A stretch of 64,000 nucleotides of DNA from Gluconobacter kanchanaburiensis NBRC 103587 (GTDB lineage Bacteria; Pseudomonadota; Alphaproteobacteria; Acetobacterales; Acetobacteraceae): positions 62,001 to 126,000 of the forward strand of contig NZ_BJVA01000008.1 of the NCBI RefSeq assembly GCF_007988905.1, written 5' to 3'. How positions within the stretch are numbered: the stretch's first letter is position 1; each line of letters starts with the position of its first letter. Under the pieces are notes generated by a model, which was given only the letters and a program-made list of their open reading frames with translations, ran no database searches and was not told the origin of the DNA. A program made the translations under genes and the position numbers. Shown one piece after another: positions 8,237 to 16,834 of this stretch.

Positions 8237-8699
8237 ATCACGCTCCATAAAATCTGTGCTCCGCATAACGGGCGTCGGGAAGATGCAGAGAACCCGCTGG
8301 TTCCTGTCGGAAAACTTCTGAAACTGGCATTTATAGATTCGAATCCGAACTGAATTCGAAAACGGTCCTTCCGCTTGCCGAAAATTACCCTAATCAAACC
8401 TGAATCGGACTGAAACCGCTAAATTCAGACAAGGCATATATTAGAGAATATAAATATAACTCTCTGTTAAATAAGGAATTTATCGTTCTTTCTGAGGGTT
8501 TTTATGCTTTCTCTATCACCGAAGGATATAGCGGCGCTGATCTGCTGATAACCAATTTGTTGCCGCCTCAAATATTCGGATGCTTATATCATCACGAAAC
8601 GGAAACATTTTCGCGTGATCCAATATTGCTGCACGACATCCGGGCCGGGAGGCGGGACTGTCACAGTAAAACGCGATTATCGGATAAGGGAGCAGAGCG
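8237..8699. promoter_or_regulatory. Divergent control region with ATTCGAA palindromes and an AT-rich repeat
   Basis: This 463-base gap separates the divergent amidohydrolase and TonB receptor genes and holds no convincing gene. At 8336-8345 is the palindrome GATTCGAATC, and at 8351-8360 TGAATTCGAA. A related TGAATCGGACTGAAA lies at 8400-8415. Further on, CATATATT AGAG AATAT (8435-8451) forms a short inverted repeat in AT-rich DNA, a likely promoter area for the receptor. GGGAG before the ATG at 8700 is a good ribosome binding site. The regulator is not known. Confidence 0.45.
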
Positions 8700-11117
8700 A
8701 TGAGACACTGGTCAGCTGCACGAATACTGCTTCTGTCTACGACTGGGCTTATCTGTGGAACGGGAAGCGTCGCATACGCGGCGGAAAGCAGAAAAACACA
8801 CCTTGCGTCGGTGCCCAGTCCAGCCACGCACCCCCAGACCAAAGCTGCAAAGCCCCGTCGGGGAGGAAGTGCTCACAAGGCGCCTGGCAGTGTGGATGCG
8901 AAAGGTGAGATTGAGGCCATTGCAGTCCGGACGCACCGTCAAAGCGGCGGCGGTCTTTTGTCCATGACGAAAGATATTCGCTCCTCCGTCGCGACAACGC
9001 GCGCGTTCATCGAGACACAGCCCGCAACGGCCAATCCGGAACAGTTGATGGCGATGCAGCCTGGTGCGGTCGTGGCCACGCAGGATCCCTACGGTATTGA
9101 GCCGGGCAACATCACGGTCCGTGGTTTGAATAACAATGAAATCATCTGGCTGTATGAGAATTCGCCGATCACCAATGACGGTACGTTCTATCCCCAAGAA
9201 GCAGTCGATGCGCTGAACCTTGAGGAAGTGCGGCTGAGTCCGGGATCGACAAGTTTTGATCTTCCCGGCTCCAATGGTGCCGCGGGTACGATCCGCATGG
9301 CGCTCCACAATCCCGAGCACAAGCTTGGGGCTACGACGAACGTTACTTATGGCGCGCATGATACGCGGCAGGTCTATGGTCGTATTGATACGGGCGATAT
9401 CGGCAATACCGGTCTACGCGGATTCGTATCCTATTCCAATTTTGTGGGCGATGACTGGCGTGGTCCAGGCCATAACTGGCGCGAGCATGTGGACGCGAAA
9501 TTCATCAAGGACTGGCAGGGCGGTCACCAGACGACTCTTGCTGTGGAATGGACCAAGCTGAACTTCCAGCTCGAGCGTCCACCCAGTATGTCGGCGTGGA
9601 ATACGTATGGAAAGAACTATAACTATACCAGTACGTTCACTCCGGGCGACACGAATTACTACAAGCTGCACCAGAACGTCTATCAGGGGATGTTTGCGAC
9701 ACTGAACCAGCATTTTGTTCTGTCGCGCAATCTCGTGTTGGACGTTGATCCTTATCTGTACTGGGCGGAAGCCGCCATCCCGGGCGCCATGAACCTGTCG
9801 GCCTCTTCAGCTTATCAGGGAACGGAAAAGATTTCCGGACTCCAGCTTGAAACTGGCAACGGCTCGACCGCAAATTCGGCGCTGCTGTATTCCAATGCCC
9901 CTGCACTGTTCGAGCGCTCGGGCATCAATGCGAAGCTCGAATGGAAGATCGGCACGCATCATCGCCTGATCTTCGGGGACTGGTACGGATTTACCGAACA
10001 GTCCCAGGCCGGGCAGTTCAACTATCTGGATTCATCGGGAAGTCCGAAGAGCTTGTGGGGCAGCAGGTCGTCGGCCGTCTATCTTCCGAACGGCAAGCTC
10101 TATAACTTTTCCGATGTACTCAACCGTATCCAGACAAACCAGATCTTTCTTGGGGATCGCGCGTCCTACATGAACCACCGACTTTCGATCGAGGCCGGCT
10201 TCAAATATCTGTTCTATCGCGCGCAGAACTTCAACCGAATTCCGGGCGTCACCTACAACATCAATAACAATCAGACGGCGCCAATGCCTAGCGTGGGTGC
10301 GCGTTACGATTTCAACAGCGAGCACGAGATCTTTATGGATGCGGGTGTGAATTCCCGCGTTCCGGATCCAAGTCAGATCGCAGACTCCGTCAGTGCCAGC
10401 ACGGGCAAGATCACCGGGCGCGCGTCACGTGACCAGAAGATCGAGACGTCTATCATCGAAGAACTGGGATATCGTTACAACGGAAAACTGATTAACGCAC
10501 AGCTCACATTGTTCAACTACAATTTTACCAATCGTCAGGTGCAGACGGTTGTTGTCCAGAACGCGGGACTGGTCACGCAGTATGTCAATGCGGGTGGACA
10601 GACGAGCCGTGGTGCTGATGTTTCCGTCGGGACAACGCCTTTTCATCATTTCTCTATCTTCGCATCTGGTGAGTATTTGCATGCGACGATCGACAACAAT
10701 ATTCCGACCAATGGAACCTATTTGCGGACTGCGGGTAATACGGCGACTGGTTCCCCGACCTGGACCGCTAATCTGGGAGTGAATTATAATGACAGCCGGA
10801 TTTTCGGCAATATCCAGATGCATTATGCCTCAAGCCAGTATTCGACGTTTACGAACGACGAAAAGCTTCCAGGTTTTAAGACGGTCGACATGACGCTGGG
10901 TTATCGTCTGCCGAAAATCGGTCCGGTCAAGGCGCCCAAGATCCAGCTCAATCTTGTCAACCTGACGAACAACCATTACCTGTCAGGGATCTATAGCACC
11001 CAGTTCAATGCAAAATCCGTGCGCGCCATGAATGGAGCCACGATTGCGGGGTCTGCGCCGCTCTATATTATTGGAGCCGGATTTACGGCGATGTTCTCTT
11101 TCTCCGCTTCTCTTTGA
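8700..11117 (+). CDS. TonB-dependent receptor
   Basis: Outer-membrane, TonB-energised uptake channel of 805 residues. A signal peptide (about residues 1-27, ending AYA) is followed by a Ser/Lys-rich linker, a possible TonB box EAIAVR near residue 70, and a plug domain with GNITVRGLNNNEIIWLYEN and the SNGAAGTIRMAL end of the plug. The remainder alternates polar and aromatic beta-strands of a 22-strand barrel, such as FGDWYGFTEQ, MDAGVNSRVPDPSQI and LNLVNLTNNHYLSGIYS. Unlike the other receptors here it ends in Leu rather than Phe. A class II aldolase and a dihydroorotase-like gene follow on the same strand, so it may import their substrate. A siderophore role is possible but nothing nearby supports it. 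Confidence 0.9.
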   Translation: MRHWSAARILLLSTTGLICGTGSVAYAAESRKTHLASVPSPATHPQTKAAKPRRGGSAHKAPGSVDAKGEIEAIAVRTHRQSGGGLLSMTKDIRSSVATTRAFIETQPATANPEQLMAMQPGAVVATQDPYGIEPGNITVRGLNNNEIIWLYENSPITNDGTFYPQEAVDALNLEEVRLSPGSTSFDLPGSNGAAGTIRMALHNPEHKLGATTNVTYGAHDTRQVYGRIDTGDIGNTGLRGFVSYSNFVGDDWRGPGHNWREHVDAKFIKDWQGGHQTTLAVEWTKLNFQLERPPSMSAWNTYGKNYNYTSTFTPGDTNYYKLHQNVYQGMFATLNQHFVLSRNLVLDVDPYLYWAEAAIPGAMNLSASSAYQGTEKISGLQLETGNGSTANSALLYSNAPALFERSGINAKLEWKIGTHHRLIFGDWYGFTEQSQAGQFNYLDSSGSPKSLWGSRSSAVYLPNGKLYNFSDVLNRIQTNQIFLGDRASYMNHRLSIEAGFKYLFYRAQNFNRIPGVTYNINNNQTAPMPSVGARYDFNSEHEIFMDAGVNSRVPDPSQIADSVSASTGKITGRASRDQKIETSIIEELGYRYNGKLINAQLTLFNYNFTNRQVQTVVVQNAGLVTQYVNAGGQTSRGADVSVGTTPFHHFSIFASGEYLHATIDNNIPTNGTYLRTAGNTATGSPTWTANLGVNYNDSRIFGNIQMHYASSQYSTFTNDEKLPGFKTVDMTLGYRLPKIGPVKAPKIQLNLVNLTNNHYLSGIYSTQFNAKSVRAMNGATIAGSAPLYIIGAGFTAMFSFSASL

Positions 11118-11208
11118 GGCTACAGGGTTTTTCTCCACATGCGGCCCGATAATAAATGTTGTATATCAGGAACGATATCGGGCCGTTACAGAAAACAGGA
11201 CCACTACC

Positions 11209-11964
11209 ATGACCCAGAACTCAGCGTCCGAAATATCGACGGGTCTGACCGTCCGACAGGAACTGGCGGCGATTTTCCGTATTCTTGCCCATTTTCGGAT
11301 GACGGATCTGATCCATACCCATGCTTCCGCCCGGATTAAGAACCGCGACGGGGCGCTGCTGATCAATCGCTACAATCTTCTGTTCGATGAAGTCACAGCC
11401 TCTAATCTGATCGAAATCGACGAGGCAGGCGTTCCGTTCCCCGAATACCGGGACGCGGACATCAATGATGCAGGCTGCAACATTCACAGTGCGATCCATG
11501 AGGCGATGCCCGATATTGGCTTCGTCATTCACACCCACACGCGTGCCGGTGCCGCCGTGTCCGCGCAGAAGCATGGTCTGCTGCCTATCAGCCAGCAGGC
11601 CATGATGTTCGACGGGGCTGTCGGCTACCACGAGTTCGAAGGTTTCGTGCTGTCGCATGAGGAGCGGGGCCGTCTCGTTGCCGATCTCGCGGACAACAAG
11701 GTTCTGATCCTTCGGAATCACGGGCTGATCGCTGTTGGTGAAAACGCTGCGGAGGCTTTGAACCGGATCTATAATCTTGAACGGGCCTGCGAAATTCAGG
11801 TTGCCGCTCTGGCCGGCAATCCAAAGCTGGTTACGCCGCCGCTGGATATCCAGAACCGGATGGGCCGACAGGCCGTAACGCCCAAGCAGCTGCACATTGA
11901 AAAGATGGCCTGGGATGCCTGCCTGCGCATGGTGGACCGGACGGATACCAGCTACCTGCTGTAA
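11209..11964 (+). CDS. Class II aldolase/adducin domain protein
   Basis: Cytoplasmic zinc-dependent enzyme of the class II aldolase/adducin family (251 residues), able in principle to cleave, decarboxylate or epimerise sugar phosphates or related acids. Zinc ligands are visible in FVIHTHTRAGAAVS (His-X-His) and in ILRNHGLIAVG. The N-terminal LTVRQELAAIFRILAH and the ASARIKNRDGALLINRY stretch match the branch related to adducin heads rather than fuculose-phosphate aldolase. The ATG at 11209 is preceded by AGGA and follows the receptor gene by 91 bases. A longer reading from 11032 lies inside the receptor gene and is discarded. The dihydroorotase-like gene starts 11 bases later, so the two are co-transcribed and perhaps sequential. 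Confidence 0.87.
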   Translation: MTQNSASEISTGLTVRQELAAIFRILAHFRMTDLIHTHASARIKNRDGALLINRYNLLFDEVTASNLIEIDEAGVPFPEYRDADINDAGCNIHSAIHEAMPDIGFVIHTHTRAGAAVSAQKHGLLPISQQAMMFDGAVGYHEFEGFVLSHEERGRLVADLADNKVLILRNHGLIAVGENAAEALNRIYNLERACEIQVAALAGNPKLVTPPLDIQNRMGRQAVTPKQLHIEKMAWDACLRMVDRTDTSYLL

Positions 11965-11975
11965 GGGAGACCGGC

Positions 11976-13304
11976 ATGCATTACGATTTGTTACTGCGTG
12001 GCGGGATCATCGTTACACCCGAAGGCCATCATGCTGCTGATATCGGGTGTCGGGACGGCAGGATCAGTGGTCTGGGGGATTTGCGGACGGCAACGGCGGA
12101 CCGTGAGGTGGACTGCCGGAACCTGATGGTCCTTCCCGGGCTGATCGACCCGCATGTCCATCTGAGAGACCCGGGCGATCCCACTGTCGAAAATTTCAGC
12201 GACGGGACGCGCGGCGCCATTCTGGGCGGCATCACCACGCTGTTCGATATGCCCAATACCGCCGAGCCCGTGATCAACCTGCCGACGTTGACGAAGAAGA
12301 TCGCTTCGATGCGGGGGCAGATCTGGTGTGATGTCGGGCTCTATATTGGTGCGACGAAACGCAATGCGCTCGAACTTGAAACGCTCGAGACCCATGATGC
12401 GGTCTGTGCCATCAAGCTGTTCCTGGGGTCATCCCGTGGCGACATGCTGGTGGATGATGACGAAAGCGTCGAGCGCATCATGCGGCACGGCTCCCGTCGC
12501 ATCTGTTTTCATTCAGAAGATCATGACCGTCTGCAGAAGCGCCGTGCGATGTACGAGGAGGGCGATCCGCATCATATGCATGCCGAATGGCATGACGTGG
12601 AATGTGCGTTCCTCGGTACACGGCGCCTGACTGCGCTTGCCGCCGCCACGGGGCGTCCGATTCATATCCTGCATGTCTCCACGGCGGAGGAACTGGAATA
12701 TCTCAAAGCCTACCGTCATCTCGTGACGACGGAAATTCTCGTCAATCATCTGACGCATGTCGGGCCGGATATCTATGACCGGCTGGGTGGTCTTGCGGTG
12801 ATGAACCCGCCGATCCGCGACAGTTTCCACCACGAGGCCATCTGGAAAGCAGTCCGCGAAGGGCGTGTCGATTGCATCGGCTCGGATCATGCTCCCCATC
12901 CACTGGAAGCGAAGCTGCGTCCCTGGCCGGCGACCGCTGCGGGATTGACCGGGGTGCAGACCCTTGTCCCGGTCATGCTCGATCATGTTTCTTCCGGCCG
13001 ATTGTCGCTGGAGCAGATGGTCCAGCTCATGGCGGCAGGGCCAGCACGGGTCTATGGACTGCGAAACAAAGGCCATATTCTGCCGGGTTATGATGCCGAC
13101 TTCACGATCGTGGACATGGGCGCGCAGCGTACCATTACGACGGACTGGATCGTCTCACCGTGCGGATGGACGCCGTTTGACGGTCATGACTGCAATGGCT
13201 GGCCGGTCATGACTGTTGTGCGCGGCAATATCGTCATGCGCGATGACGAAGTTCTTGGATCCGCAGGCGGACAATGCGCGTCGTTTTCGAAAGCAGCTTC
13301 CTGA
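11976..13304 (+). CDS. Dihydroorotase-like cyclic amidohydrolase
   Basis: Metal-dependent cyclic amidase of 442 residues, dihydroorotase class I/allantoinase-like. The first metal motif DPHVHLRDPG (His60, His62), the carboxylatable lysine Lys147 in CAIKLFLGSSRG, His179 in CFHSEDHD, the histidine of HILHVSTAEE and the aspartate of GSDHAPH make a complete binuclear site. The N- and C-terminal beta-sandwich strands (LLLRGGIIVTPEG; GYDADFTIVDMG) are present. Classical dihydroorotase sits with pyrimidine genes; this copy sits downstream of a TonB receptor and near hydantoin-pathway enzymes, so it more likely opens a hydantoin, dihydropyrimidine or similar ring. That role is inferred. It converges on the SorC regulator gene with an 17-base gap containing a T8 run. 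Confidence 0.85.
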   Translation: MHYDLLLRGGIIVTPEGHHAADIGCRDGRISGLGDLRTATADREVDCRNLMVLPGLIDPHVHLRDPGDPTVENFSDGTRGAILGGITTLFDMPNTAEPVINLPTLTKKIASMRGQIWCDVGLYIGATKRNALELETLETHDAVCAIKLFLGSSRGDMLVDDDESVERIMRHGSRRICFHSEDHDRLQKRRAMYEEGDPHHMHAEWHDVECAFLGTRRLTALAAATGRPIHILHVSTAEELEYLKAYRHLVTTEILVNHLTHVGPDIYDRLGGLAVMNPPIRDSFHHEAIWKAVREGRVDCIGSDHAPHPLEAKLRPWPATAAGLTGVQTLVPVMLDHVSSGRLSLEQMVQLMAAGPARVYGLRNKGHILPGYDADFTIVDMGAQRTITTDWIVSPCGWTPFDGHDCNGWPVMTVVRGNIVMRDDEVLGSAGGQCASFSKAAS

Positions 13305-13321
13305 GAGGTGTTTTTTTTCGC

Positions 13322-14266
13322 TCAGGTGTCGAGGAGAGACTGGGCGAGGTCCGCATCCACGACCAGTTTCTGCGCGAAGCCGCCGCGCAGGGCGGCGCGT
13401 GTTGCTGCCAGTTTGTGCTGGCCTGAAACAACCAGCATGCCGTCCATCTGACGCAGGGTGGCGTGATCTGCGCCGATCAGGCGGGTGTCGATTTCGCCAA
13501 GGACGGGCTCTCCCTGCGCGTCTATGAAACGCCCGGCAATAATCCCTGCCGCTCCACGCTCCATGTAGTTTTCGATGTCCCGCTGCGAGGCGATCTTGAA
13601 ATGCGTGACGTGACTGTCAGGCGTGGCGGGACTGACGGTATAGATCGCCTTATTGCACTGTTTGAGCATTTCGAGCTGGTCTTGGACGATGGGCTCGGCC
13701 TTCAGAAGATCCGCCAGTAGAACCGAACTGCAGATCGCAGGGGCGTTGAGGTTGATGCAGAGCGCTCCGACGCGGTTTGCGATTTCAATGGAACAGCGTT
13801 CCGACGTGGGAAGAAGGGGATTGGCCATCGAGCCGATGAGCTGTCGAACGGTCAGGTTTTCGATTGGCCAGTAAGGTACGTAATCGGAAATGAAACTCAG
13901 TGTCTTGCCCCAGCTCACACCAAGCTGGTCGCCGGGACTGACGAATTCCAGCAACACATGCGCGGCCGCCTGACAGACTTCGAGCAGGCTCCCGTCCTCT
14001 GAAAGACCTTCGACGGGGATGACATGGGCGCTTTCGAGCCTGAAGCGCTCCGTCAGGGCATCCGCCATGGCGTTCAGGCGGAAATGCTCGCCGGAGAGCC
14101 TGACACAGACGATTTCGCGGGCTTTCGCCTGCTTGATGTAACTGATGACGGTGGGGCGGGAGAGGCCCATCTTTGCGGCGATCTCTCCCTGTGTCAGGTT
14201 CTTGACGTAATAGAGCCACGCGGTCTCAGCAATAACCCTGTCTGATGGTCCCGTGTCTCTCAGCAT
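13322..14266 (-). CDS. SorC/DeoR-type sugar-binding transcriptional regulator
   Basis: DNA-binding regulator of 314 residues. The N-terminal helix-turn-helix (AWLYYVKNLTQGEIAAKMGL, then SRPTVISYIKQAKA, about residues 15-50) is followed by the SorC sugar-phosphate-binding domain, with QLGVSWGKTLS and the closing ADHATLRQMDGMLVVSGQHK. Family members such as EryD, DeoR of Bacillus and SorC are released from or held on DNA by phosphorylated sugars. It is the last gene of an operon with an aldolase-like protein, an FGGY kinase and a GlpD-like dehydrogenase, and is the obvious regulator of that operon. The inverted repeat at 18571-18588 upstream of the operon is the best candidate for its operator. 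Confidence 0.88.
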   Translation of the reverse strand: MLRDTGPSDRVIAETAWLYYVKNLTQGEIAAKMGLSRPTVISYIKQAKAREIVCVRLSGEHFRLNAMADALTERFRLESAHVIPVEGLSEDGSLLEVCQAAAHVLLEFVSPGDQLGVSWGKTLSFISDYVPYWPIENLTVRQLIGSMANPLLPTSERCSIEIANRVGALCINLNAPAICSSVLLADLLKAEPIVQDQLEMLKQCNKAIYTVSPATPDSHVTHFKIASQRDIENYMERGAAGIIAGRFIDAQGEPVLGEIDTRLIGADHATLRQMDGMLVVSGQHKLAATRAALRGGFAQKLVVDADLAQSLLDT

Positions 14267-14288
14267 TCCACCTTCCCGTATTCCGGCT

Positions 14289-15305
14289 CTAGATTGCGGC
14301 CTTCTTCAGGATACTGTCGGTGATCTGCAGGTCCTTTTCAAGGCTGCGGTCAGGAACGAGGCCCTGCTTCTGAAGGTCGCCGTGATAGCCACGTACGGCT
14401 TCCTCTGCGCTTACATCCCGATCGACCACCCGTCTCATCCATCGGATCATGGCGCACTGGTCTTCCGAGCCGTTGATTTTGCGCCCAAAAAGAGCGAGCC
14501 GTGCGCCGTACCGCTCGGCCTGGGACAGGAGTTCGAAGGTGTCGCGATGGGTGCCGCTGCCACCACCCAGAACGCCGATCACCATGGACGGGTCGTGCCC
14601 TGCGAGTTCTTCCAGAGAGGCCGGGCCGTTATAGGCCACCTTGAGGAATTCGGGGCGCTCGCGGCGGGTGAGGGAGGCCAGGGTCCGGATCACGCAGTCA
14701 TTGATGAAGAAGCCGATCTGGTCCTCCGCGATGCCCGTCTCGACGTTCGGATTGAACACTTCAAGAAAATGCATCTTGTCGTTCGCCCGGGCCTCCGCAC
14801 GAAAGCGGGCATAGGTTTCGAGCGATGACGCATCGTGTTCCGCGTCGTTGATATAGGTGATGGAGTAAAGACACAGCGGGGCGCGGGCGAACTCCAGCGC
14901 CGCACCCCGGTACGGACGTGGCGGAAAATCGCGGTACCGCCCCCCCCGGATACCGACCCAGGCATCGGTCGCCTCATTGCCGCGGAAGGCGGAGAGAACC
15001 TTCGTGCCGTCGAATACACCCTCGTCCGTAAGCTGTTCGATCGTGGCGGTGGACGAGAGCATGATGTCCAGTACGTCCTGCCGGATCAGCTCACGAACCT
15101 GATCGAGAAACTCCGGCCTTGTGCGCAGGCGCCCGCTGGCTCCGGTCGCTTCATCGCGACAGCGGCCCATCGAAGGCACACCGCCTGCAACATCCACATC
15201 CTTGGCGTCGGCAATCATGAAATCGCCCGTCCGGTACTGCCCGGCCCGGATGCGGGAGAGTTTTTCCCAAAAACGCGTGTTTCGATAATCGGGACTGGTC
15301 GTCAT
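14289..15305 (-). CDS. Aldolase-like beta/alpha barrel protein of the sugar-phosphate operon
   Basis: Protein of 338 residues with no secure named function. Its features fit a class I aldolase-type TIM barrel: LDIMLSSTATIEQL, a buried lysine in PEFLKVAYNGP that could form a Schiff base, GVLGGGSGTHRDTFELL like a phosphate-binding glycine loop, and LALFGRKINGSEDQ near the C-terminus. The protein opens with WEKLSRIRAGQYRTGDFMIADAK. It lies between the SorC regulator and an FGGY kinase gene in one operon, so a role in cleaving or isomerising the phosphorylated sugar is likely. A G8 tract in the coding strand (C8 at 14940-14947) falls in codons for an Arg-Gly-Gly stretch. Aldolase is inferred from motif style and context. 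Confidence 0.7.
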   Translation of the reverse strand: MTTSPDYRNTRFWEKLSRIRAGQYRTGDFMIADAKDVDVAGGVPSMGRCRDEATGASGRLRTRPEFLDQVRELIRQDVLDIMLSSTATIEQLTDEGVFDGTKVLSAFRGNEATDAWVGIRGGRYRDFPPRPYRGAALEFARAPLCLYSITYINDAEHDASSLETYARFRAEARANDKMHFLEVFNPNVETGIAEDQIGFFINDCVIRTLASLTRRERPEFLKVAYNGPASLEELAGHDPSMVIGVLGGGSGTHRDTFELLSQAERYGARLALFGRKINGSEDQCAMIRWMRRVVDRDVSAEEAVRGYHGDLQKQGLVPDRSLEKDLQITDSILKKAAI

Positions 15306-15343
15306 GACGTGTTGTCCTGTGTGTCAGGGTTGTGAAAAGGGAT

Positions 15344-16834
15344 TCAGGCCGAGGCGGACAGGAGCGCCTTGATCCCGCGATCGAGACGCGAGAACTCGCG
15401 ATACCTGTCCTCAAGAATGGCGACATGCTCCGGAATGGGTTCGAGGCGGCAGGAAATGCGGCTCATTTTCGATGCAGCCTCTTCAAGCGTGTCATAAAGT
15501 CCGCTTGCCACAGCGGCGCAGATCGCGGCCCCGAGCGCGCCGACTTCAGGCGTATCCACAACTTCGACAGGCTTGTTGCAGGCATCCGCGAAAATTTGCG
15601 CCCAGAATGGTGAGCGCGCCGCGCCACCCGTCAGCCGGATGGCTTCGGGCCATTCTCCGGTTCCGTATTGCAGCAGCGCTTCGGCATGACGACGGTGTTC
15701 GAAAGCAACGCCCTCGCAGATCGCGCGGATCATGGAGGCGTCATTATCCGTGGCGCTCAGCCGTAGGAAACTGGCCTGCCAGGGTTTGGGACCGTGAATA
15801 TAGGGGAGGAAGTAGCAGCGCTGGTCGGCGACCGGGCATGTTTCCGCAATCTTGAGCGCTTCAGATACGGGTAGACGGTCTCCCATGGCATGTTTGAGAT
15901 ACCAGCCCAGATTTGCCGCGGAAGACGGGCTGCCTTCCGCCACCAGCCGTGCCTTGTCCCGGTACAGCATGTTGAGCAGCGGATAGCGGTTTGGCGCGGT
16001 CTCGCTGACTTCCATGGCGTTGATGGCCCAGGTTCCGGCGATCAGAACCATGTGGGCTGGCGTCGTCACCCCGGCTCCCAGTGCGCAGGAAGCAACGTCC
16101 ATCATACTGCCAGAAACCGGCAAACCTTCGGGCAGTCCGGTTTCGGCGGCTGCGCGGGCACTGATCCGTCCGGCAATGGCGGAGCTTCCGACGATTTCGG
16201 GCAGTTTTTCGACAAGTCCCGCCTGACCAAGCAGGGAAAATGCCTCCGTTGCATAGTCCCTGCGCTGGAGATTCATCAGGCCGCCGCCACTCGCATCCGA
16301 AGGATCGGTCAGCGGGGCGTCGGTCAGACGCAGCCGGATGAAGTCCTTGCACGCTAAAGCCCAGCGGGTTTCCGCCATGACGGATGGGACGTTTTCGGAC
16401 AGGCCCACAAGCTGGATGAGCGTCTGGCCTCCCCAGGGGCGATGACCGTTCATGTCGCCCAGCGTCGCCTGATTGCCGTTTTTGATAACACGATCGGCGA
16501 CGGGCTGTGCGCGATGATCGACCGAGACGATTCCAGGATGTGTCGGCTTCCCTTCGGCATCGACCACGAACACGCCATTGCCGAAACCGGTGCAGCCGAC
16601 GCCCCTGACGCGCTTTGCACATTCGCCCTGAAGCACGTCACGGATCGCATGCACGGTCGCCTGCCAGAAGGCATCCGGATCACGCTCGACACGGCCATCG
16701 GGATAATGATGGGTCGTGACTTCAGCATTGCGCAGGCGGACAATCCGGCCCTGGGCGTCAAAGAGACTGACCTTGACGGCTGTTCCACCGGCATCGATCG
16801 CCAGCACCAGAGGATCTTGATCGTGCGATGTCAT
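15344..16834 (-). CDS. FGGY-family carbohydrate kinase
   Basis: Sugar or polyol kinase of 496 residues, transferring phosphate from ATP to a hydroxyl group. The N-terminal ATPase lobe has LVLAIDAGGTAVKVSLFDAQG; the second lobe has MVLIAGTWAINAM, CEGVAFEHRRHAEAL and the ATP-binding RLTGGAARSPFWAQIFAD, and VGALGAAICAAVASG. Together these place it in the FGGY family (glycerol, xylulose, erythritol kinases). I start at ATG 16834, preceded by GGAGG and overlapping the dehydrogenase stop by four bases (ATGA); the extension to 16852 lies inside that gene. Co-translation with a GlpD-like enzyme argues for a polyol substrate phosphorylated here and then oxidised. Erythritol kinase is one possibility, but the exact sugar is not deducible. 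Confidence 0.88.
   Translation of the reverse strand: MTSHDQDPLVLAIDAGGTAVKVSLFDAQGRIVRLRNAEVTTHHYPDGRVERDPDAFWQATVHAIRDVLQGECAKRVRGVGCTGFGNGVFVVDAEGKPTHPGIVSVDHRAQPVADRVIKNGNQATLGDMNGHRPWGGQTLIQLVGLSENVPSVMAETRWALACKDFIRLRLTDAPLTDPSDASGGGLMNLQRRDYATEAFSLLGQAGLVEKLPEIVGSSAIAGRISARAAAETGLPEGLPVSGSMMDVASCALGAGVTTPAHMVLIAGTWAINAMEVSETAPNRYPLLNMLYRDKARLVAEGSPSSAANLGWYLKHAMGDRLPVSEALKIAETCPVADQRCYFLPYIHGPKPWQASFLRLSATDNDASMIRAICEGVAFEHRRHAEALLQYGTGEWPEAIRLTGGAARSPFWAQIFADACNKPVEVVDTPEVGALGAAICAAVASGLYDTLEEAASKMSRISCRLEPIPEHVAILEDRYREFSRLDRGIKALLSASA

Noticed and set aside
11976-13304. Calling the cyclic amidase a true dihydroorotase (pyrC) or D-hydantoinase
   Set aside because: The motifs fit the dihydroorotase/allantoinase class, but there are no pyrimidine genes nearby and the hydantoinase-specific loops cannot be confirmed by eye; only a family-level call is justified.
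13305-13321. T8 run between converging genes considered as an intrinsic terminator
   Set aside because: The T-run is in the loop of a weak CCTGAG/CTCAGG pairing rather than after a stable stem, so it is not a convincing terminator.
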